Source of the DNA: Streptomyces cinnamoneus
GTDB taxonomy: Bacteria; Actinomycetota; Actinomycetes; Streptomycetales; Streptomycetaceae
Reading direction: 5' to 3'
DNA: 64,000 nt
NCBI RefSeq assembly: GCF_014650495.1
Contig: NZ_BMVB01000010.1
Coordinates: forward strand, 124,001 to 188,000
Part shown: piece by piece, positions 32,648 to 40,719 of the stretch
How the letters are laid out: the number at the start of each line of letters is the position of its first letter
Numbering within the stretch: the stretch's first letter is position 1
The notes under the pieces: generated by a model
Seen by the model: the letters and a program-made list of their open reading frames with translations, nothing else
What the model was told of the DNA's origin: nothing
Databases searched by the model: none
Translations under genes and position numbers: made by a program

Positions 32648-33601
32648 TCAGCCGGGCGTGCTCCCCGGGGCGGAGGAGGACAGCCGGTCACCCGCGGCCA
32701 GGATCGCGTCGGCGAGCGCCTCGGCACCCCCGCCGGCGGCACCGGCCGCACCGGCCGCACCGGCCGTACCTGAGGGGGCGGACGGTCCGGTCCGGGCGCC
32801 GTGCAGCAGGACGACGTCGACCTCACCGAGGTCCGGGAGCCCGGCGCGGGCCGGGAGCCGGACGAGCCCCGGAGGGATCATGCCCTCGGCGTGCGCCATC
32901 ACACCCAGGCCGGCGCCGGCCGCGGCCACCAGGCCGCTGAGGCTGCCGCTGGTGCACGTCACCCGCCAGGGCCGGCCGTGCCGCTCCAGCACCTCCAGGG
33001 CACGGGCCCGGGTGACCGCCGGCGGCGGGAAGACGACGAGAGGCACCGGCCGGTGCGCGTCCAGGCGCGTTTGCTCGCTGCCGGTCCACACCAGCCGGTC
33101 GCGCCAGACGAGCCGGCCCCCACGGGCGTCCGCAGGGCCCCGGCCGGGATGCCGCTTGACGAGCACGAGGTCCAGGCGCCCGGCCGCGAGCTGCTCCTGG
33201 AGCGGGCCGGAGAGGTCGACGGTCAACTCCAGGTCCACCTCCGGGTGATCACGCCGAAAGGCCGCCAGGATCTCGGGGAGCCGGGTGAGGACGAAGTCCT
33301 CGGACGCCCCGAAGCGCAGCCGGCCGCGCAGCCGCGTCCCCGCGAACCAGTGCGCCGCCCGCTCGTTGGCCTCCAGGATCGTCCGGGCGAAGCCGAGCAT
33401 CGCCTCACCGTCCTCGGTGAGCGTCACGCTGTGCGTGTCGCGGGCGAACAGCTGCCGGCCCGCCGCCTCCTCCAGCCGCCGCACCTGCTGACTGACCGTC
33501 GACTGCCGCAGGCCCAGACGCTGGGCCGCCTGGGTGAAGCTCAGGGTCTGCGAGACGGTCAGGAACGTCCGCAACTGCGTCGGGTCGAACATCTCGGGCA
33601 T
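32648..33601 (-). CDS. LysR-family transcriptional regulator
   Basis: The 317-residue protein has the LysR helix-turn-helix FTQAAQRLGLRQSTVSQQVR and RLEEAAGRQLFARDTHSVTL, then the two-lobed effector domain. A Gly/Ala-rich tail (GTAGAAGAAGAAGGGAEA) precedes the last helix. ATG 33601 is taken; ATG 33592 is possible. It is divergent from the SBF transporter gene and the 96-bp gap holds a perfect interrupted dyad, so it very likely controls that transporter and itself. Confidence 0.9.
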   Translation of the reverse strand: MPEMFDPTQLRTFLTVSQTLSFTQAAQRLGLRQSTVSQQVRRLEEAAGRQLFARDTHSVTLTEDGEAMLGFARTILEANERAAHWFAGTRLRGRLRFGASEDFVLTRLPEILAAFRRDHPEVDLELTVDLSGPLQEQLAAGRLDLVLVKRHPGRGPADARGGRLVWRDRLVWTGSEQTRLDAHRPVPLVVFPPPAVTRARALEVLERHGRPWRVTCTSGSLSGLVAAAGAGLGVMAHAEGMIPPGLVRLPARAGLPDLGEVDVVLLHGARTGPSAPSGTAGAAGAAGAAGGGAEALADAILAAGDRLSSSAPGSTPG

Positions 33602-33628
33602 GACACGCACCCTAGCCCCTGGTCATCG

Positions 33629-33660
33629 CCGTTCATGATGACAGTCAGAGTGGTGAACGG
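33629..33660. promoter_or_regulatory. Candidate LysR operator
   Basis: CCGTTCA (33629-33635) and TGAACGG (33654-33660) form a perfect 7-bp inverted repeat with 18 bases between arms, sited midway between the divergent lysR and transporter start codons. Size and position fit a LysR tetramer recognition site. Confidence 0.6.
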
Positions 33661-33697
33661 GGTTCCCGATGAGCCGGTGCGGCGACACGCTGGAGAC

Positions 33698-34738
33698 ATG
33701 CACCGTCCGTCACTCCTCCGCCGCGTCACCGCGAGGCTGCCCCTCGACCCCTACATAGCCGCCCTGCTCGCCACCGTGCTGCTCGCAACGGTCCTGCCCG
33801 CGCGCGGCCGGGGCGCGACCGCCGCGGAGAACGCCTCCACGGGCGCGATCGCGCTGCTCTTCTTCCTCTACGGGGCGCGGCTCCCCACCCGCGAGGCCCT
33901 CGACGGGCTGCGGCACTGGCGGCTGCACCTGACGGTCCTCCTGTGCACGTTCGCCCTCTTCCCGCTGCTGGGCCTCGCCGCCCGCCCCCTCGTCCCGTAC
34001 GTCCTGACGCCCGAGCTCTACACCGGGCTGCTGTTCCTGTGCCTGGTGCCCTCCACCGTCCAGTCGTCGATCGCCTACACCTCGATGGCGCGCGGCAACG
34101 TGGCGGCCGCCATCTGCGCGGGCTCCCTCTCCAGCCTCGTCGGCGTCCTCCTCACCCCCCTGCTCGCGGCCGTGCTGCTGGGCGGCAGCACCGGAGGCGC
34201 CGGGCCCGGCCCGCTGCTGTCGGTGGCGCTGCGGCTACTAATGCCGTTCCTGGCCGGACAGCTGCTGCGCCGCTGGATCGGCGGCCTCCTCCTGCGGCAC
34301 GGCCGGGTGCTGGGCTACGCCGACCGCGGCTCGATCCTGGTCGTGGTCTACGGGGCGTTCAGTGCGGGCGTCGTCGGGGGCGTCTGGCACGAGGTGACCC
34401 CCGGCCGGCTGCTCGCCCTGCTGGTGGTGGAGGCCGCCCTGCTCGCGACGATGCTCACGCTGACGAGCCGGGGCACGCGCCGCCTGGGCTTCGACCGCGA
34501 GGACCGGATCGCCATCACCTTCGCCGGGTCGAAGAAGAGCCTCTCCGGCGGCCTGCCCATGGCCACCGTCCTCTTCGGGGCGCACGCGGGCCTGGCCGCC
34601 CTGCCCCTGATGCTCTTCCACCAGCTGCAGCTGATGGCCGGTGCGGTCCTGGCCAAGCACTACGGCAGGCAGCCCCCGCTCCCGGCGGGGACTACCGGGG
34701 CCCGCGTGGATACGGCGTGCCGCAGAAGTACTCGTTGA
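33698..34738 (+). CDS. Bile acid:sodium symporter (SBF-like) family transporter
   Basis: The 346-residue protein has nine to ten membrane segments, FFLYGARLPTREALDGLRHW in the first half, CLVPSTVQSSIAYTSMARGN in the discontinuous-helix region and FAGSKKSLSGGLPMATVLF in the second. This is the DUF4137/SBF-like (YfeH/ASBT-fold) pattern. It would transport an organic anion with sodium or protons. GGAG precedes the ATG. Its last 47 bp overlap the convergent beta-lactamase-family gene. Control by the divergent LysR protein is likely. Confidence 0.85.
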   Translation: MHRPSLLRRVTARLPLDPYIAALLATVLLATVLPARGRGATAAENASTGAIALLFFLYGARLPTREALDGLRHWRLHLTVLLCTFALFPLLGLAARPLVPYVLTPELYTGLLFLCLVPSTVQSSIAYTSMARGNVAAAICAGSLSSLVGVLLTPLLAAVLLGGSTGGAGPGPLLSVALRLLMPFLAGQLLRRWIGGLLLRHGRVLGYADRGSILVVVYGAFSAGVVGGVWHEVTPGRLLALLVVEAALLATMLTLTSRGTRRLGFDREDRIAITFAGSKKSLSGGLPMATVLFGAHAGLAALPLMLFHQLQLMAGAVLAKHYGRQPPLPAGTTGARVDTACRRSTR

Positions 34739-35951
34739 GCGCATCCAGCCCGGGGAAGATCATCGCCGCCACCTCCGGGTCGTTGCGCTGCACGCTGACG
34801 GAGAGGGTCATCCTGCGCGTGCCGTCGGCGTCGGCGAACGCGAACGTCTGGTACCCGGGGATCGAACCGGTGCCGCCCCACCTCTCGCCGCACGTCAGGC
34901 CGGCGGATTCCAGGCCGAGCCCGTAGTGCGGGAAGACCGGCGCCTGCCGGGTGTCCACGCCCGTGCGCATCTGCGCCAGAGAGGCCGGCCGGACCAGCCG
35001 CCCGCCGAACAGGGCCCGGTAGAAGCGGCCCACGTCCCGGGCGTCGGACACCAGCCCGTAGGCGGCCCAGGCGAAGGAGGGGTTGAGCTCGGTGACCGGC
35101 CGCAACGCCCCCGGGGCCGTGGGGTCGGCGCCCGTGGGCAGGTAGTAGCCGGTGGCGTGCGGCCCGTACAGGTGCGGGTCCGTCAGCGGCAGGTACGTAC
35201 GGGTCATGCCGGCGGGCGCCAGCACCCGGCGCCGCATCTCCTCCCCGAGACCGTGCCCGGTCACCTTCTCGACCAGCATGCCGAGCACGATGTAACCGGC
35301 GTTGGAGTAGGTGAACTCCGTCCCCGGCTCGTGCCGCGGGCCCAGCCCGTCCGCCAGGGCCACGAGCTGCTCCGGCCGGTAGGTGCGCTTGCCATAGACC
35401 AACGGGTCCTCGAACTCGTCGTGGTCGAGGTAGTCGGCCAGACCGCTGGTGTGGTTCAGCAACTGCCGGACCGTGATGCGGTCGGCGTTGCGCACGATGC
35501 CGGGCAGCCGGTCCGCCACGGGCCGGTCGAGCTCCAGCCGGCTCTCCTCGGCCAGCTGCATCACCACCGTGGCCACCACCCCCTTGGTCAGGCTCGCGAT
35601 GCGGAACCGAGCGTCGTGCGGCACCTCGCCCCCCGCCCGCAGATCGGCGACGCCACTGGTGACGGTCCAGGAGCCCGTGCCGTCGTCGACCCGGGCCAGG
35701 ACCCCGGGAGCACCCGCCTTCACCATGGCGTCCAACGCCTTCTGCACCCGCTCACGGACCTCGCTCCCGGGCCGCCCCGAGGACGCGAGCCGCACGGCGG
35801 GAGCCGTGGCCGCGGTGGCCGCCGGCCGCGGCGGCGGCTGCGGCTGTGCGGCGGCGGCCGGTAACGCCCCCGCCGGCAACCCGGCGACCACCCCCAGCCC
35901 GACGACCGCCCGCACCACCGCTCCCCGGCCCCCGCCGCCCCTCACACCCAT
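34692..35951 (-). CDS. Serine hydrolase, beta-lactamase/D-Ala-D-Ala carboxypeptidase family
   Basis: The 419-residue exported protein has an N-terminal signal (hydrophobic stretch about residues 11-35 ending in Ala-rich AAAAQP). The catalytic motifs are SLTK (Ser/Lys), YSNAGY (Tyr) and GGTGSIPGY in place of the KTG/HxG box. The class C/EstB-like fold hydrolyses D-Ala peptides, beta-lactams or esters. Codon 30 (bases 35862-35864 on the plus strand) is a TTA leucine codon, so expression probably needs the bldA tRNA. Two CGTCATCC direct repeats lie upstream. Confidence 0.88.
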   Translation of the reverse strand: MGVRGGGGRGAVVRAVVGLGVVAGLPAGALPAAAAQPQPPPRPAATAATAPAVRLASSGRPGSEVRERVQKALDAMVKAGAPGVLARVDDGTGSWTVTSGVADLRAGGEVPHDARFRIASLTKGVVATVVMQLAEESRLELDRPVADRLPGIVRNADRITVRQLLNHTSGLADYLDHDEFEDPLVYGKRTYRPEQLVALADGLGPRHEPGTEFTYSNAGYIVLGMLVEKVTGHGLGEEMRRRVLAPAGMTRTYLPLTDPHLYGPHATGYYLPTGADPTAPGALRPVTELNPSFAWAAYGLVSDARDVGRFYRALFGGRLVRPASLAQMRTGVDTRQAPVFPHYGLGLESAGLTCGERWGGTGSIPGYQTFAFADADGTRRMTLSVSVQRNDPEVAAMIFPGLDALNEYFCGTPYPRGPR

Positions 35952-36067
35952 GCCCCCACCCCTCAGCCGCCCGGCCGCCCCCTCCGGACGGCCCTCCTTG
36001 GCCCTGATCCTCCGCCAGGCCGTCGTGCTCGGTCATCGGCCGGGACGGGGACCGGGAGGACGGCCCG

Positions 36068-36098
36068 CGTCATCCGGAATGTGCAGCGCACGTCATCC
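36068..36098 (-). promoter_or_regulatory. Direct repeats upstream of the serine hydrolase gene
   Basis: CGTCATCC occurs at 36068-36075 and 36091-36098 (GGATGACG on the minus strand), 23 bp apart, about two helical turns, 117 bp before the gene start. The spacing resembles response-regulator or sigma-factor target repeats. The rest of the 217-bp gap is featureless. Confidence 0.35.
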
Positions 36099-36168
36099 TG
36101 AAAGCGGAGACGGGCGGGGCGCGCGAGGCCGGCGCCGGGCGACGAGCGGCCGGTGGCGGCCCCTGGGG

Positions 36169-38229
36169 TCAGCCGCTGCGGTCGAGCGGCAGCCACAGCA
36201 CCAGGCGTTCGTGACCGGCCGGCGCCGCGTTGGATGCCCGTAGCGCCGCCAGCTCGTCGTCCGTCAACGCCCGGCCGTACACCCGGACCTCGTCCAGATC
36301 CCCCGTCAGGAAGGCACGCCCGTCGGGCTTCTGGGCCAGGTGCACCCCGAACGTCGAGTTCCGGCTCACCGTCCCCGGTACGTCGCGCACGGTGGTGGAG
36401 ACGCCGTCCACCGTCAGCGTCAGCCGTCCGCCCGTGCGGCGCAGGGCCAGGTGGTGCCACCGGCCGTCGTGGTACGCGCCCGCCGAACGGACCGTGGCCG
36501 TCCGCGACGGCCCCGGCCCGGCGGCCAGCGTCGTCACCTGGCCGGTGACCCGCCCCGCCCGCGGCTCCCCGCGCAGCACGACCTGCGGGGCTCCGCCGAC
36601 CCCTCCCATCCACAGGAACGGCTGCTCCCCACCGCCGGCGGCGCCCCCGTAGCGGAACCACAGCGCCGCCGTGAAGTCCCGCGCCCCCAACGGCAGCGAG
36701 GCCCGGTACGGCAGCCGTACGGCGTCGTCCGCGCCGTCGAAGCGGAGGCCACCGCCGAACCGCCCGCCGACCGGCCGCGCACCGCCGACCACATGCGCCC
36801 CCCGGCTGCCCGGCACCCGGTCCGGCGTCGTCGGGTCGGCCCCCCTGCGGGGACCCAGCCACTCCTCGGTGAACCGGGCGAAGCGCATCTCCTGCCGGGC
36901 GTCGGACGTGCCGGCCTCGTACAGCAGCCCGGCCGTGCCCCGCCCGACGACCGCCATGTCGGAGTAACCGGACCAGTCGCCCGTGACCCGCCTGCCGCGC
37001 TCGGCACTCTCCCAGTTGCGCCCTTGGTCGTAGGAGGAACGGATGGTCAGGGTCCGGCGCCGATCGGGGTCCGCGGGCGCCGAGAACAGCCACCGCCCGG
37101 GCCGCAACGGCACCACCGCCCCCTGCACCATCGGGGCGTAGAGGTCGGGCAGCGCCCGGAAGGGCGCCGCGAAGCTCGCACCGCCGTCCCGGCTGACGGC
37201 GTCGTCGCGGTTGCCGAGCTCCGTGCCGTCCTGCTCGCGCCCGTTGACGTAGACCGCGCCGTCCGCGCGCTCGGCCAGGGTCAGCTCGGAGGGCTTCTGC
37301 CGGTACGTGCGGTCCGCCCCGATCCGGTGCGTGTCCACCGCGCCCAGCCTCCAGTGCGCCCCGCCGTCGTCGCTCAGGGCGAGCGCCGCGTGGTTGGCGG
37401 TGGTGCGGGTGCCGTCGTGGCTCTCGGCGTTGAGGCCGACGACCAGACGGCCGCGGTGCGGCCCCCGCACGAGCTGGATCCCGTGCCCCGGGCCGGTCGC
37501 GTACCAGGAGTTCCACCCGGGCGGCCGGAGCGTCGCCGTCAGGTCCCGCGGGGACGACCAGTTGCGGCCGTCGTCGTCGCTGTACTGCATATGAGGGGTG
37601 CGGTCGCAGGGCACGTCGCAGTTCCCGGCGTCGCCGCGGCCCTTGTTGTAGGTGGAGGCCAGGACGATCCGGCCGGTGCGGCGGTCCACGACGGGCGCGG
37701 GGTTGCCGTGGGTGTCGCTGTGGCCCGGATCGACGACCCGAAGCGGCTCCCAACTGCGGCCGCCGTCGGTGGAGCGTTTGAGCACGATGTCGATGTCGGT
37801 GGCATCACCGCAGTTGTCCTTTCTCCCCTCGGCGAAGGCGAGGAGCGTGCCGTGGGGGGTGGTGACCAGGGCCGGGATGCGATAGCAGGCGTAGCCGTGC
37901 CCCGGCTCCCGGCCCGCCTTGAACAGGACCTGCTCGTCGAACCCGCCGCCCGCGCCCGCCCTGCCGGGCAGGGCTTCGGCTCCCGTGCCGCCCCCCGAGG
38001 CATCCGCGGCCCTGGCGACGGCCCCCAGGAGCGGCGTCGGGAGCGCCATCGGGAGCAGTACGAGCAGCGCGGCGAGAAGCGGCGACGCCCAGCGCGGTGG
38101 CGTCCGGTGCGGTGGTGTCCGGTGCGCCGGTGGGACAGCGGGTGAGTGCCAGGAGTCGCCCTGCCGCTCACCGACGGAGGAACGCAAGCCGGTGGAAGGA
38201 CGAGAACCGGTGGAAGGATGCACCGCCAT
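36169..38229 (-). CDS. Secreted exo-alpha-sialidase with LamG-like domain
   Basis: The 686-residue protein has an N-terminal signal (hydrophobic ASPLLAALLVLLPMALPTPL after a long basic region). The neuraminidase propeller starts with CYRIPALVTTPHGTLLAFAE (the RIP motif) and has Asp-boxes STDGGRSW, SDDDGRNW, SDDGGAHW and SYDQGRNW. Residues about 490-680 are a concanavalin-like LamG fold (FTAALWFRYGG, YHDGRWHHLALRRTGGRLTL) ending DEVRVYGRALTDDELAAL, a carbohydrate-binding module. It cleaves terminal sialic acids from glycoconjugates outside the cell. AAAGGG precedes ATG 38229. Confidence 0.92.
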   Translation of the reverse strand: MAVHPSTGSRPSTGLRSSVGERQGDSWHSPAVPPAHRTPPHRTPPRWASPLLAALLVLLPMALPTPLLGAVARAADASGGGTGAEALPGRAGAGGGFDEQVLFKAGREPGHGYACYRIPALVTTPHGTLLAFAEGRKDNCGDATDIDIVLKRSTDGGRSWEPLRVVDPGHSDTHGNPAPVVDRRTGRIVLASTYNKGRGDAGNCDVPCDRTPHMQYSDDDGRNWSSPRDLTATLRPPGWNSWYATGPGHGIQLVRGPHRGRLVVGLNAESHDGTRTTANHAALALSDDGGAHWRLGAVDTHRIGADRTYRQKPSELTLAERADGAVYVNGREQDGTELGNRDDAVSRDGGASFAAPFRALPDLYAPMVQGAVVPLRPGRWLFSAPADPDRRRTLTIRSSYDQGRNWESAERGRRVTGDWSGYSDMAVVGRGTAGLLYEAGTSDARQEMRFARFTEEWLGPRRGADPTTPDRVPGSRGAHVVGGARPVGGRFGGGLRFDGADDAVRLPYRASLPLGARDFTAALWFRYGGAAGGGEQPFLWMGGVGGAPQVVLRGEPRAGRVTGQVTTLAAGPGPSRTATVRSAGAYHDGRWHHLALRRTGGRLTLTVDGVSTTVRDVPGTVSRNSTFGVHLAQKPDGRAFLTGDLDEVRVYGRALTDDELAALRASNAAPAGHERLVLWLPLDRSG

Positions 38230-38330
38230 GGGCAGGCCCTTTCGCGTCAGGGCCCTCGAAGGCCCCACGTGTCCGGTGCGCCACCGTACGGGGCAGGCCC
38301 TTGCCTCTCAAGGACCGTGCGCCCGCGCGT

Positions 38331-39263
38331 TCACATGGGTCGCAGGACCACCTTGCCCTCGTTGGCGCGGGCCTCGATGATCTCGTGTGCCTTCGCCGCG
38401 TGCTCCAGCGGCAGCTCGGCGTGCACCCGCGGCCGCACCTTCCCCGCCTCGAACAGCGCCCACAGTTCCTGTCGCCACTGCTCCATCAACTGGGGTCGCT
38501 CGCGGGCTATCAGCGCCATCTGGAAGCCGATGGCGGCTTTCGCGCCCACCAGCAGGTCGTACGCCTCGATGGTCCCGCCCCCGGAGCTGTAGGCCACCAG
38601 CCGCCCACCCGGCGCGAGCGCGGCGACGGCGGGGGAGAGCAGCTCGCCGCCGACGGCGTCGAGCACGATGTCCACCGGCGCGCCCCAGGACTCGTCCCCG
38701 TACGTCACGACCTCGTCCGCTCCGAGCGACCGGACGAACCCGGCCTTGGCCGTCGAGCCGACCGCCGCCACCACCCGGCTCGCCCCCCGCGCCCTGGCCA
38801 GCTGGACGGCCAGGTGACCGGACCCGCCGGCCGCGGCCGTGACCAGCACGGACTCGCCCTCGGCCGGCCGCGCGGCCGCGTACGCCCCGAGGGCGACGAG
38901 GCCGCACCGTACCAGCGCCACCGCGTCGACGGCGCTCGCACCCGGGGGGATGGGTGACGCCATGGCGGTGTCGAGGAGCGCGTACTCCGCGTATCCGTCA
39001 CCGAAGCACAGACCGGTGACCCGCTCGCCGACCGCGAAGCCGGTCACGTCCGGCCCGACCGCGACGATCTGCCCCGCCACCTCGCCGCCCACGCTGGCGG
39101 GCAGGGGAAGCCCGCCCTCGCGGATCTTGCGGACGACCGGCAACGTCACACCGATCGCCTCGGTCCGCAGCAGCAGTTGGCCCGGGCCCGGGCTGGGGAC
39201 GTCCGTCTCCTCGACCCGCAGGACCTCGGGGCCGCCGTACTCGTAATACCGGACGCGACGCAT
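38331..39263 (-). CDS. Zinc-independent alcohol dehydrogenase/quinone oxidoreductase
   Basis: In this 310-residue MDR protein YYEYGGPEVLRVEETDVPSP is the quinone oxidoreductase N-terminus, VGGEVAGQIVAVGPDV the structural turn and VTAAAGGSGHLAVQLARARG the NADPH loop (AxxGxxG form). No zinc ligands are visible. The enzyme reduces quinones or alpha,beta-unsaturated carbonyls with NADPH. GGAGG lies 9 bases before ATG 39263. It is divergent from a marR gene across a region with three TTGG-N5-CCAA sites, so induction by an electrophilic signal is plausible. Confidence 0.9.
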   Translation of the reverse strand: MRRVRYYEYGGPEVLRVEETDVPSPGPGQLLLRTEAIGVTLPVVRKIREGGLPLPASVGGEVAGQIVAVGPDVTGFAVGERVTGLCFGDGYAEYALLDTAMASPIPPGASAVDAVALVRCGLVALGAYAAARPAEGESVLVTAAAGGSGHLAVQLARARGASRVVAAVGSTAKAGFVRSLGADEVVTYGDESWGAPVDIVLDAVGGELLSPAVAALAPGGRLVAYSSGGGTIEAYDLLVGAKAAIGFQMALIARERPQLMEQWRQELWALFEAGKVRPRVHAELPLEHAAKAHEIIEARANEGKVVLRPM

Positions 39264-39333
39264 GCGCACACACCTCCACTGGGGCAACGGACATCACCGG
39301 GACGCCGGAGGCACGACTCTGCCTCGAAAGTCA

Positions 39334-39389
39334 TTGGTGACTCCAACGTTGGTGACTCCTACGGTACCCGATTTCGTTGGGAAGTCCAA
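39334..39389. promoter_or_regulatory. Three MarR-type operator copies
   Basis: TTGG-TGACT-CCAA (39334-39346), TTGG-TGACT-CCTA (39349-39361) and TTGG-GAAGT-CCAA (39377-39389) share the TTGG-N5-CCAA dyad. They lie between the divergent quinone reductase and marR start codons, the first two as a 15-bp tandem duplication. They are the likely binding sites of the MarR protein. Confidence 0.65.
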
Positions 39390-39412
39390 TGGTTTCTGGG
39401 TACGCTCCCTGC

Positions 39413-39871
39413 ATGACGCCGAACGCCCCCGCCGCCGACGAGCCCGCGCTCACCCACATCCGCGCCCTCCCCAGCTGGCTGCTCAACCGCGCCTCGGCGC
39501 GGGGTCGCCGCCTCGTGGCCGAGGCGCTCGCGCGGGACGGCATGCGCATGTCGCATCACGCCGTGCTCTCCGCCGTCGCCGACCTCGGGCCCGTCGCCCA
39601 GGCCGAGCTCGGCCGCACGACCGGATTCGACCCCAAGGACATGGTCGGCATCCTCAACGACCTGCAGGCCCAGGAGCTCGTCACCCGCGCCCCCGACCCC
39701 GCGGACCGGCGCAAGAACGCCATCAACCTCACCCCCGCGGGCCGCCGCCGCCTCGCGCGCCTCGCGAAGCTGGGCGACGAGGCGAACGAGGCGCTCCTCG
39801 CCGCGCTCTCGCCCGCCGAGCGTGAACTCTTCCTCGCCCTCCTCACCCGCGTGGTCGAGGACGACGACTGA
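39413..39871 (+). CDS. MarR-family transcriptional regulator
   Basis: The 152-residue winged-helix protein has DLGPVAQAELGRTTGFDPKD then MVGILNDLQAQELVTRAPDP and ADRRKNAINLTPAGRRRL, the recognition helix and wing of MarR. ATG 39413 is chosen since upstream codons lie in the operator region. It is divergent from the quinone reductase, a common MarR-target arrangement for sensing phenolic or oxidising compounds. It probably represses both genes through the repeated sites in its own leader. Confidence 0.9.
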   Translation: MTPNAPAADEPALTHIRALPSWLLNRASARGRRLVAEALARDGMRMSHHAVLSAVADLGPVAQAELGRTTGFDPKDMVGILNDLQAQELVTRAPDPADRRKNAINLTPAGRRRLARLAKLGDEANEALLAALSPAERELFLALLTRVVEDDD

Positions 39872-40531
39872 ACTTCCGCCGAAAGCCCGGGCGGCGACGC
39901 GCCGGATCTGGTGGGATGTCACCCGCAAGTGGGGCCAAGGTGGGGCGAGGGGGGCGTGGCGGCCGCCCGCCGGGCCCCAATGGCCGTACACAGGGCAAGA
40001 GTGCGAAAAGAGCCACGGACGAACCGCCCCCGGCGGCGAGTCGCCGCGGCGAGTCGCGGCGGTGGTCGAGCAAGGTAAGGCGAGTCGAGCAAGCAGGCGA
40101 CTGACCGAGCCGGGAGCCGGGTCGGGAACCGGGTCGGGCGGCCGACCCGAGCCAGGCCGATCCGACCCGGCCCGGGTCAGGCCAGGCCGATCCGACCCGG
40201 GCCGGCCTGGGCCAGGCCGGCCCGGGCCAGGCGGGTCGGGCCGGCGCGGCCCGCCCGGCGGCCCGCGCCGGGGCAGGTGGGGCAGGCCGGCCCTGGCTGG
40301 GCAGGCAAGGCAGCCCCGGGCCGGGTGGCCGGGCCGGGCAGCCGGGCCGGGTGGTTCGGCCCGGGACCGGGCAACGTAGGTGAGGCAGGCAGGGCATGTA
40401 AGGCAGGCAGGGCAGGCGCAACACAGGCAGGGCAAGCAAGGCGGGCAAGACAGGCAAGTCGCAAGGCCGTCAGGCAAGGTGAGCAGAGCAGCAGAGCAGC
40501 AGAGCCGGTACGGCCCGCAAGGCCCGTGCGG

Positions 40532-40612
40532 GGCCCGTAAGGCCAGTACGGCCCGTAAGGCCAGTACGGCCCGTAAGGCCAGTGCGGCCGGTACGGCCCG
40601 TGCGGCCAGTAC
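40532..40612 (+). repeat. 18-bp tandem repeat array
   Basis: GGCCCGTAAGGCCAGTAC occurs twice in tandem (40532-40549, 40550-40567), then a copy with one change (40568-40585), a 9-bp half copy (40586-40594) and a fourth variant (40595-40612) that forms the left arm of a palindrome. Confidence 0.9.
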
Positions 40613-40635
40613 GGGCCCGTACTGGCCGCACGGGC
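40596..40635. repeat. 40-bp perfect palindrome
   Basis: The 17-base arms 40596-40612 and 40619-40635 are exact complements and the centre GGGCCC is itself palindromic, giving 40 bp of perfect dyad. It lies 84 bp before the GAP1 start codon. It could be a terminator/attenuator, or a product of inversion of the adjacent tandem repeat. Confidence 0.9.
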
Positions 40636-40719
40636 GGCAAAGGCAGTACAGCCGGCAAGGGCAGCAAAGAACGCAAGGCGAGCAGAGCAGCAGAAGGACA
40701 AGGCGAGACGGGGTGTCGC

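Larger units (their letters stand above)
39872..40719. repeat. 848-bp non-coding, repeat-rich region
   Basis: No gene is credible here. About 40090-40380 is a G/C-only maze of interleaved GGCC, GGGTCGG and CCGACCC words. About 40380-40500 and 40620-40720 are purine-rich GGCAGG/CAAGGC words. 40532-40635 holds tandem repeats and a long palindrome (listed separately). Long open frames on both strands with repeated RPV/WPYGPY peptides are artefacts of this composition. It forms the leader of the GAP1 gene. Confidence 0.7.

Noticed and set aside
34692..34738. 47-bp overlap of convergent genes as an assembly error or frameshift
   Set aside because: Both proteins keep plausible C-termini (the serine hydrolase retains its final helix); convergent overlaps of this size are tolerated, though the last residues of the SBF protein could be shorter in relatives.
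40532..40635. CRISPR array
   Set aside because: The 18-bp repeats abut each other without unique spacers and no cas genes are present.
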